The notes beneath the pieces were generated by a model. It was not told the DNA's origin. It saw only the letters and a list, made by a program, of their open reading frames with translations, and did no database searches. This document shows, one piece after another, positions 1-5,240 of a stretch of 8,744 nt of DNA. Source of the DNA: DASTRU01 sp035761045 (lineage in GTDB: Bacteria > Pseudomonadota > Gammaproteobacteria > Burkholderiales > Burkholderiaceae_E); contig DASTRU010000148.1 of NCBI GenBank assembly GCA_035761045.1, positions 1 to 8,744 of the forward strand, written 5' to 3'. Position 1 is the first letter of the stretch, and the number at the start of each line of letters is the position of its first letter. The translations under genes were made by a program, and so were the position numbers.

Positions 1-2463
1 TGCGGTAATGCCGCATGTGTCCTTGATCGGCCTTAAATCAAGAATGCATTCATGGGCCACATACCCCTCGCGACCCATATACAGCGTGGGGAAATGCGGC
101 GCGAGTTGCTTGGCGATGTAATTCGCGTTGAGCAAGGCGACTTGCGTGGCGCGCTTCAAGCCCGACGCGCCCATCATCGTGATGTACATCCACGAAATGG
201 GCAGGATGCTGGCCGACCCATAACTCGCGGCGCTCACCATGCCAACCGGATGGGCGCCATCGACCACGTCGCCAAGCTTGCCTGGCAGATACGGCGCGAG
301 ATGCGCCTTTACCGCCACCGGCCCAACGCCCGGTCCGCCGCCGCCGTGCGGAATGCAAAAGGTTTTATGCAAATTCAAATGCGAGACATCGCTGCCGTAT
401 TGGCCGGGCTTGGCGAGGCCAACCAAGGCGTTCAAATTCGCGCCATCGGTGTACACCTGGCCGCCATGGGCATGCACGATCTCGCAGATCTCGACGATGG
501 CTTCCTCGAACACGCCGTGCGTGGACGGGTAAGTCACCATCAATGCCGCAAGCCGCGATGAGTATTGCTCGGCCTTGGCCTTGAGATCGGCGACATCGAC
601 GTTGCCACGCTCGTCGCACTTCACCACGACGACTTCCATGCCGCACATTTGCGCCGATGCGGGATTGGTGCCGTGCGCGCTTTCGGGAATCAAACAAATA
701 TCGCGATGCGCCTCACCACGCGCGCGGTGGTAAGCGCGAATCGCGAGCAAGCCCGCATATTCACCTTGCGCGCCGGAATTGGGCTGAAGGCTCACCGCGT
801 CGTAGCCCGTGCATTCAACGAGCATGGCTTCGAGTTGCGTGATGAGCTCGCGGTACCCCACGGTTTGATCGGCCGGCGCGAGCGGATGAATGTTCGCGAA
901 CTCGGGCCAGGTCACGGGAATCATCTCGGCCGTGGCATTAAGCTTCATCGTGCACGAGCCAAGCGGAATCATCGACCGATCCAACGCCAAATCGCGATCG
1001 GCCAACTGCCGCAAGTAACGCAGCAACTCGGTTTCGGAGTGATGCGTGTTGAACACCGGGTGCGTGAGATACGCGCTCGTGCGCACGAGCGATGCGGGAA
1101 TCGCGTCGGGCGTCGTTTTATCGAGCGCATCGATATCAAGCCCGCCTTGCACGCCAAAAAGCGCCCACAGGCGTTGCACGTCCGCGCGCGTAGTGGTCTC
1201 GTCGAACGAAATACCCACCGAGTGCGCGTCGATCTCGCGCAAATTGATTTCGATCGCGCGCGCCTTGCCATGCACTTGCGCGGCATCGATACCGGCGACC
1301 GTGACCGTATCGAAGAATTGCTGCGTGACGTTCAATCCTTGCGCGCGCAACCCGGCCGCGAAAATCGCCGTTAAGCGATGCACGCGTTGAGCGATACGCT
1401 TGAGTCCCTCGGGCCCGTGATACACCGCGTACATGCTCGCCATGACGGCCAGCAGCACTTGCGCGGTACAGATATTGGACGTGGCCTTCTCGCGCCGAAT
1501 ATGTTGCTCGCGCGTTTGCAAGGTCAACCGATACGCGCTGTTGTGTTGGCTGTCGATAGACGCGCCCACCAACCGCCCCGGCATCGAGCGCTTGAACATG
1601 TCCTTGCACGCAAGAAACGCCGCGTGCGGACCGCCAAATCCAAACGGCACGCCAAATCGCTGCGTATTGCCCACGACGATGTCGGCGCCCCACTCGCCCG
1701 GCGCCTTGAGCACGGTCAACGCCAACACGTCGGCCGCCACCGCGACGAAGCCACCGCGCGCATGCGTGGTCTCGACGATGCGCGCGTAATCGCGCAGCTC
1801 GCCGGTACTCGTCGGGTATTGCAACAACACGCCAAACGCATCGGCGCTGGCGGCGTGTTGATCGTCGCCGACGATCACGTCCAGCCCTAAGGCTTCGGCC
1901 CGCGTTTTCACGACGGCGATCGTTTGCGGATGGCAATCGCGCGAGACGAAGAACGCATTCGACTTCGATTTGCACGAACGTTTAATCAAAGTCATCGCCT
2001 CGGCCGCGGCGGTCGCTTCGTCAAGCAACGACGCGTTGCTGATTTGCATGCCCGTTAAATCGCACACCATGGTTTGGAAGTTGATCAACGCTTCCATGCG
2101 GCCTTGCGAGATCTCGGCTTGATACGGCGTGTATGCGGTGTACCACGCGGGGTTTTCCAAGATGTTGCGCAAGATGACCTTGGGTGTATGCGTGCCGTAA
2201 TAGCCTTGGCCGATGAAGCTTTTGAACACGCGGTTCTTCGCCGCGAGTTCGCGAATCTTCGCCAACGCCTCTTCCTCGTTCACGGGCGACGGCAAGGCCA
2301 ATGGTGAGTCGAGCTTGATCGACGCCGGCACGATCGCGTCCACCAATGCGTCCAACGAAGGTTGCCCGACGACGGCGAGCATGTGCGCGATCTCGGCGTC
2401 GTTAGGACCGATATGACGCGCGATGAACGCGTCGTGAGCTTCAAGCTGATGCAAGGTGGACAT
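1..2463 (-). CDS. gcvP: Glycine dehydrogenase (decarboxylating), P-protein of the glycine cleavage system; 3' end cut off by the window edge
   Basis: GcvP is a PLP enzyme that decarboxylates glycine and loads the aminomethyl group onto the lipoyl arm of GcvH. The minus frame from ATG 2463 stays open to position 1, giving 821 residues; the family is about 950-960, so roughly the last 135 are outside the window. The N-terminus (MSTLHQLEAHDAFIARHIGP) is typical. NASLLDEATAAAEAM lies at about residues 143-157, and a GSCTMKLNA motif lies near residue 500. The PLP-binding lysine is in HLNLHKTF (Lys700, codon 364-366), followed by a glycine-rich HGGGGPG loop. The last visible residues (VAHECILDLRP) still match the family. 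No frameshift or stop was seen. The gene follows gcvH after a 67-nt gap and is the third gene of gcvTHP. No good Shine-Dalgarno precedes the ATG (upstream GATCCTTGATATTT), so translation may be weak or coupled. Identity is very secure. Confidence 0.97.
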   Translation of the reverse strand, partial: MSTLHQLEAHDAFIARHIGPNDAEIAHMLAVVGQPSLDALVDAIVPASIKLDSPLALPSPVNEEEALAKIRELAAKNRVFKSFIGQGYYGTHTPKVILRNILENPAWYTAYTPYQAEISQGRMEALINFQTMVCDLTGMQISNASLLDEATAAAEAMTLIKRSCKSKSNAFFVSRDCHPQTIAVVKTRAEALGLDVIVGDDQHAASADAFGVLLQYPTSTGELRDYARIVETTHARGGFVAVAADVLALTVLKAPGEWGADIVVGNTQRFGVPFGFGGPHAAFLACKDMFKRSMPGRLVGASIDSQHNSAYRLTLQTREQHIRREKATSNICTAQVLLAVMASMYAVYHGPEGLKRIAQRVHRLTAIFAAGLRAQGLNVTQQFFDTVTVAGIDAAQVHGKARAIEINLREIDAHSVGISFDETTTRADVQRLWALFGVQGGLDIDALDKTTPDAIPASLVRTSAYLTHPVFNTHHSETELLRYLRQLADRDLALDRSMIPLGSCTMKLNATAEMIPVTWPEFANIHPLAPADQTVGYRELITQLEAMLVECTGYDAVSLQPNSGAQGEYAGLLAIRAYHRARGEAHRDICLIPESAHGTNPASAQMCGMEVVVVKCDERGNVDVADLKAKAEQYSSRLAALMVTYPSTHGVFEEAIVEICEIVHAHGGQVYTDGANLNALVGLAKPGQYGSDVSHLNLHKTFCIPHGGGGPGVGPVAVKAHLAPYLPGKLGDVVDGAHPVGMVSAASYGSASILPISWMYITMMGASGLKRATQVALLNANYIAKQLAPHFPTLYMGREGYVAHECILDLRPIKDTCGITA

Positions 2464-2530
2464 AAATATCAAGGATCAAAATAACTTAGGACTAAACCAT
2501 TCGCCGCGAAGACACGCGCGCCGAAAAAAC

Positions 2531-2914
2531 TTACTTATTCGCCGCCACGACTTGTTCGTAGCCGCTTGCGTCAAGCAAACCATCGATCGAACCGTTGGCG
2601 GGCTTGAGCTTGTAAATCCATGCGTCGTAAGGACTAGTGTTGAGCTGTTGCGGTTCGCCGTCGAGCGCGTCGTTGAACGCGACGATCTCGCCATCCACCG
2701 GCGCGTACACATCCGACGCCGCCTTCACCGACTCCACCACGCCGGCCGTCTCGCCGGCCTTCACCGTCTCGCCCACCTTGAAATCGCCGACGAACACCAA
2801 GTCGCCCAGCATGTCTTGCGCGGCGTCGGTGATGCCAACCCAAATCAATCCATCGTCGCCCACCTTGGCCCATTCGTGAGACGAGGTGTATTTCAAGTGC
2901 GCGGGAATATTCAT
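2531..2914 (-). CDS. gcvH: Glycine cleavage system H protein (lipoyl carrier)
   Basis: GcvH is the small lipoylated carrier that shuttles the aminomethyl group from GcvP to GcvT and is then re-oxidised by lipoamide dehydrogenase. The product is 127 residues, the usual family length. The lipoyl-lysine motif is GVVESVKAASDVYAP, with the modified lysine at Lys64; SHEWAKV near residue 12 and GITDAAQDMLGD near residue 27 are also characteristic. The frame stays open upstream to an ATG at 3022, but that would overlap the end of gcvT. ATG 2914 is chosen because it gives the canonical N-terminus (MNIPAHLKYT) and has GGAG six bases upstream. It starts 19 nt after the gcvT stop, so the two are almost certainly co-transcribed under the upstream glycine riboswitch. 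Confidence 0.97.
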   Translation of the reverse strand: MNIPAHLKYTSSHEWAKVGDDGLIWVGITDAAQDMLGDLVFVGDFKVGETVKAGETAGVVESVKAASDVYAPVDGEIVAFNDALDGEPQQLNTSPYDAWIYKLKPANGSIDGLLDASGYEQVVAANK

Positions 2915-2933
2915 CGTGTTCTCCAAAAAATAA

Positions 2934-4040
2934 TTAGACGAACGCACGCCCATTGCGTACGAACGGCGGTTTAACGACTTGAGCGGCGAGCGGCTTGCCA
3001 CGCACATCGACTTCGACCGCATCGCCCACCTTGGTGCCGAGCGGCAGCCGTGCCAAGCCGATCGACGCGTTCAATGTCGGGGAATACGTACCGCTGGTGA
3101 TTTCGCCATCGCCTAAATGGGTCGCTACGCGTTGATGCGCGCGCATCACGCCTTTTTCAAGCGCCTTAAGCCCGAGGAATTCATGCCGTTTGCCGTCGCG
3201 TTCGAGCGCCGCGCGGCCGACGAAGTCGCGCGTGCCGCGCAAGTCCACCGTCCAAGCGAGCCCCGCGTCGAGCGGCGATACGGTTTCGTCCATATCGTTG
3301 CCGTACAGATTCAAACCCGCTTCAAGCCGCAAGGTGTCGCGCGCGCCCAGGCCGCTTGGGCGTACGCCCGCGTGTTGCAAGGCTTGCCATAGCATCGGCG
3401 CGTCGGTGGCGGGCAGCATGATTTCAAAACCGTCCTCGCCGGTGTAACCGGTGCGCGCGACCAGTAAATCGTCGGCCACCGCGCAGAAGAACGGTTGCAA
3501 GGGTTCGCTAAAGCCACGCGCGGCGGGCAGTGCTTCCCAAAACCTTGAGCGCGCGTTGGGCCCTTGCACCGCGATCATCGCGAGATCGCGACGCGGCGCG
3601 ACCATCACATCAAACCCGCGTTCCATGCGCACGCGATCGATCCATTCAATGTCTTTTTGCGCGGTCGATGCGTTGACGACGATGCGAAACCAGGTTTCGC
3701 CTAAGTAATACACGATCAAATCATCGATCACGCCGCCTTGGCCATTGAGCATGCAGGTGTAAAGCGCCTTGCCCGAGACAGCGAGCTTGTCCACGTCGTT
3801 GGCGACGAGGTAGCGCAACAAGGGGCGTACCTCCGGACCGCGCAAATCCACGGCGCGCATATGCGAGACATCGAACATGCCGGCGTCGGTGCGCACCGCG
3901 CGATGCTCGTCGAGTTGCGAGCCGTAATGCAGCGGCATTTCCCAGCCGCCAAAGTCCACGGTCTTGGCGCCACAGGCCACGTGTTGTTCGTAAAGCGGGG
4001 TGCGCAGTAGCGCGGGAGAAGAAGCTAGGTCGGGGGACAA
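2934..4040 (-). CDS. gcvT: Aminomethyltransferase, T-protein of the glycine cleavage system
   Basis: GcvT takes the aminomethyl group on GcvH, releases ammonia and forms 5,10-methylene-tetrahydrofolate. Family signatures, in order, are TPLYEQH, DFGGWEMPLHYGSQ, DEHRAVRTDAGMFDVSHM, GGVIDDLIVYY (acidic Asp pair used in catalysis), TGYTGEDGFEI (folate-site loop), GLGARDTLRLEAGLNLYG, ITSGTYSPTL and the C-terminal KPPFVRNG. From the TTG at 4040 the product is 368 residues, close to E. coli GcvT (364). The same frame also opens at ATG 4100 (388 residues), but that ATG has no Shine-Dalgarno and would add about 20 residues the family lacks. TTG 4040 has GAGG (4049-4046) five bases upstream, and complementary segments in the riboswitch leader target exactly this site. 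First gene of gcvTHP. The function is secure; the start is likely but unproven. Confidence 0.93.
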   Translation of the reverse strand: MSPDLASSPALLRTPLYEQHVACGAKTVDFGGWEMPLHYGSQLDEHRAVRTDAGMFDVSHMRAVDLRGPEVRPLLRYLVANDVDKLAVSGKALYTCMLNGQGGVIDDLIVYYLGETWFRIVVNASTAQKDIEWIDRVRMERGFDVMVAPRRDLAMIAVQGPNARSRFWEALPAARGFSEPLQPFFCAVADDLLVARTGYTGEDGFEIMLPATDAPMLWQALQHAGVRPSGLGARDTLRLEAGLNLYGNDMDETVSPLDAGLAWTVDLRGTRDFVGRAALERDGKRHEFLGLKALEKGVMRAHQRVATHLGDGEITSGTYSPTLNASIGLARLPLGTKVGDAVEVDVRGKPLAAQVVKPPFVRNGRAFV

Positions 4041-4128
4041 GTGAACCTCAACGCTCAAGTGCGAAACAGTGACGTTAGACGGATCGGCAGCGACCGCCAT
4101 GACAAACGCATGACGTTCACATGCCCCG
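4041..4128 (-). promoter_or_regulatory. gcvT ribosome-binding site and candidate expression platform of the glycine riboswitch
   Basis: This segment joins the second aptamer to the gcvT TTG start. It contains the only good Shine-Dalgarno near the start: GAGG at 4049-4046 within mRNA TGAGGTTCAC (4050-4041). Just 3' of aptamer 2, mRNA GTGAACGTCA (4120-4111) can pair with that sequence at 9 of 10 positions. The same segment sits in the loop and 3' arm of a local hairpin, GCATG (4124-4120) with CATGC (4112-4108), so two folds compete. There is no U-run after either hairpin, so a translational rather than transcription-termination mechanism fits better. The pairing is read from the sequence; the mechanism is inferred. 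Confidence 0.55.
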
Positions 4129-4326
4129 CTCTGTCCTGATACCTGAGAGTTTTGAGCCCCTTCGGTGGCGACCGTTCCGCATGAATGCGAAAGTCGCGCT
4201 CTCCAGAGATGCCGGCCTCGTGCGCGGTTCGGATGCCTGAGCGATTAACGGGACGTTACGCCTTCGGCGGCAAGGTTCGCGTTCAAATAACGACCGCGCC
4301 TTGCACTCTCCCGCGCCGAGGTTCAC
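4129..4326 (-). promoter_or_regulatory. Tandem glycine riboswitch (two aptamers) upstream of gcvTHP
   Basis: Two successive glycine aptamers are readable on the minus strand. Aptamer 1 is about 4316-4222, with P1 made of GCGCGG (4316-4311) and CCGCGC (4227-4222). It has the GGGAGAG start, GCCGAAGG (4268-4261) and CTCAGGCA (4241-4234). Aptamer 2 is about 4208-4129, with P1 made of CTCTG (4208-4204) and CAGAG (4133-4129). It has GGAGAGCG, CCGAAGGGGC (4165-4156) and CTCTCAGGT (4149-4141). The linker is short. Leader CCTCG (4321-4317) can pair with linker CGAGG (4220-4216), matching the leader-linker P0/kink-turn helix known for this class. Glycine riboswitches before gcvT normally turn expression on when glycine is high, letting cells degrade excess. 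The identification is strong from motif order and operon context; exact edges are approximate. Confidence 0.95.
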
Positions 4327-4342
4327 GTTGAATTCACGTGAA
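4322..4342 (-). repeat. Leader inverted repeat and overlapping 12-bp palindrome before the riboswitch
   Basis: In the gcv leader, TTCACGT (4342-4336) and ACGTGAA (4328-4322) form a perfect 7-bp stem around a 7-nt loop. Overlapping it is the perfect DNA palindrome ATTCACGTGAAT at 4332-4343. The 3' arm of the RNA hairpin shares bases with the segment that can pair with the gcvT Shine-Dalgarno (4326-4313). It could therefore be part of the switch, or the palindrome could be a DNA operator near the transcription start. Neither role is shown by sequence alone. Confidence 0.45.
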
Positions 4343-4355
4343 TCGGCACGGGGCG

Positions 4356-4361
4356 AGGATA
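4356..4361 (-). promoter_or_regulatory. Possible -10 box of the gcvTHP promoter
   Basis: TATCCT on the minus strand, preceded by TGGTG, matches the first three bases of the TATAAT consensus. It would place the transcript start near 4349, about 30 nt before the first aptamer, which is a sensible distance. No convincing -35 box lies 16-18 nt upstream (GGTTCG or TTCGGT), so this is only the best candidate in the stretch between the upstream gene and the riboswitch. Confidence 0.25.
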
Positions 4362-4365
4362 CACC

Positions 4366-4394
4366 AGGGTTCGATGACCGAACCCTCGATTTTT
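4366..4394 (+). terminator. Terminator-like hairpin at the 3' end of the exported-protein gene, T-tract on the plus side
   Basis: AGGGTTCG (4366-4373) and CGAACCCT (4379-4386) form a perfect 8-bp stem around the 5-nt loop ATGAC. On the plus strand it is followed by CGA and five T (4390-4394), the usual shape of a Rho-independent terminator reading left to right. On the minus strand the same hairpin lies just after the stop codon of the 4393-5037 gene but has no U-run after it. It may mark the end of that minus-strand transcript without acting as a classical terminator, or stop plus-strand antisense transcripts. No plus-strand gene ends here. Confidence 0.5.
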
Positions 4395-5037
4395 AGTTGT
4401 TTGGCGCGGTGCCGTTGGCGGGGCTTGACGGCAAGCGCGGCATTTCACGCACGCGGTCGAACACGATTTGCGGATCGAAGCCCGCGCCGAGTTGCATGGC
4501 CTCGCGCGTGACCGAGGCGCTATCGGCCGCGCCGCTACTTGCGGGCGCGTTGGTGGTAGCGGCGCGCGCACTGCCCTTGCGGCTCGCTTTCTTCGCGGCC
4601 GGCGCCGTCGCGGCGGTGGACGCCGACGCGGTGCTCATCGGCACGACGGGCGGCGCGGCCACGTCCACGACTAAGTCCATCCGCTTTGGATTCGTGCAAC
4701 CGGTTTCGATCGACACCAACGCGGGCGATTCGCGAATGATTTCCTTCGAGCGCACGAGCATCACGCCCGAGCTCTCGCTGTTACGCGAGAGCGCAACCTT
4801 GCCGCCCGTCACCACCGTTTTCACCGCCGTGCCACTTACCGTGGGCGAACGATTGATCTCGATGCAAGGAATGGCTAGACGGCCGCCTTGCGATGCCTCG
4901 ACGGGCACTTCAAGCGCGAGCGGCGCGCCAAGATAAGAGGTCGCGCGCGGCGTTCCGTAAACAACTTCTTGCGCGTGAACGGCGCCGGCCGCGCACGCGA
5001 CGGCGGCCAATAAGGTGGCGATGGAAATCTTCTGCAT
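4393..5037 (-). CDS. Putative exported protein with a FimV-N-terminal-like pattern and a low-complexity tail
   Basis: I do not recognise a named gene. The 214-residue product begins MQKISIATLLAAVACAAGAVHAQ, a clear Sec signal peptide with likely cleavage after Ala22, so it should be periplasmic or outer-envelope. Residues about 28-128 follow a pattern seen in FimV-like exported proteins of Burkholderiales: LGAPLALEVPVEA, a cysteine at 58, a basic stretch before IIRESPALVSIETGC (Cys114), then a beta-strand ending DLVVDVAAPP. The two cysteines could form a disulfide. Residues about 133-175 are Ala/Ser/Thr/Lys-rich and look disordered; a short conserved-looking tail (FDPQIVFDRVREMP) follows. The frame is open up to ATG 5133, but only ATG 5037 gives a signal peptide at the N-terminus and has a GGAG (5049-5046) eight bases upstream. 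Its RBS lies in a strong hairpin. The FimV relation is inferred from pattern only. Confidence 0.75.
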   Translation of the reverse strand: MQKISIATLLAAVACAAGAVHAQEVVYGTPRATSYLGAPLALEVPVEASQGGRLAIPCIEINRSPTVSGTAVKTVVTGGKVALSRNSESSGVMLVRSKEIIRESPALVSIETGCTNPKRMDLVVDVAAPPVVPMSTASASTAATAPAAKKASRKGSARAATTNAPASSGAADSASVTREAMQLGAGFDPQIVFDRVREMPRLPSSPANGTAPNN

Positions 5038-5043
5038 GACGGG

Positions 5044-5084
5044 GGCTCCGACGGATGCGGCGCGCCCATGCGCCGCCTGGAGCC
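5044..5084 (-). promoter_or_regulatory. 5'-UTR nested hairpin covering the ribosome-binding site of the exported-protein gene
   Basis: In the mRNA, GGCTCC (5084-5079) pairs with GGAGCC (5049-5044). Inside it GCGGCGC (5076-5070) pairs with GCGCCGC (5063-5057) around a 6-nt loop. The outer 3' arm contains the GGAG Shine-Dalgarno of the gene starting at 5037. Thirteen base pairs, nearly all G-C, would hide the ribosome-binding site. This is direct base-pairing evidence for structure; a regulatory role is inferred. Confidence 0.5.
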
Positions 5085-5167
5085 GGCACCTTACTCGATG
5101 ACATGGGGCTGTGTCTGCAACCCACGCGTTCAAGCCGGCCTCACCGACGCGCGTACGCGACGCAGTT

Positions 5168-5186
5168 GTGACGCAATTCGCATCAC
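5168..5186. repeat. Imperfect palindrome between the decarboxylase and exported-protein genes
   Basis: The sequence at 5168-5186 (GTGACGCAATTCGCATCAC) is an imperfect 19-bp palindrome: 7 of 9 half-site positions pair around a central T. It sits about 130 bp upstream of the exported-protein start and 55 bp after the decarboxylase stop, so it could be an operator for the downstream gene. The TGTGA-N10-TCACG spacing does not fit CRP or FNR (N6 or N4). No clear promoter or terminator was found in the rest of 5038-5240. Confidence 0.3.
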
Positions 5187-5240
5187 GACACCTCGCGCAT
5201 GCGAACCGAAACCGCGAAAACTCAACTTATCTCCAGAAGC

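Noticed and set aside
52..1890. A chain of plus-strand open frames antisense to gcvP (52-561, 565-1374, 1378-1890)
   Set aside because: All lie in the frame complementary to gcvP codons, and their translations are Arg/His/Ala-rich noise. gcvP itself matches its family throughout.
1136..1975. A 279-codon minus-strand open frame inside gcvP, suggesting a frameshifted gcvP
   Set aside because: It is out of the gcvP frame and Arg-rich. The gcvP frame was read across the same region without a stop or shift.
2500..2525. An imperfect hairpin after gcvH as a transcription terminator
   Set aside because: There is no T-run on the 3' side in either direction (the T-run precedes it on the minus strand), and gcvP continues the operon.
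4117..4326. A 69-codon minus-strand open frame over the riboswitch
   Set aside because: The sequence is explained by two glycine aptamers; the frame has no RBS and no recognisable product.
4397..4936. A 179-codon plus-strand open frame opposite the exported-protein gene
   Set aside because: The minus-strand reading has a signal peptide, an RBS and a recognisable pattern. The plus-strand one has no RBS or domain.
5168..5186. The TGTGA...TCACG palindrome as a CRP or FNR site
   Set aside because: The half-sites are 10 bases apart, against 6 for CRP, and the sequence is not the FNR TTGAT type. It is kept only as an unassigned imperfect palindrome.
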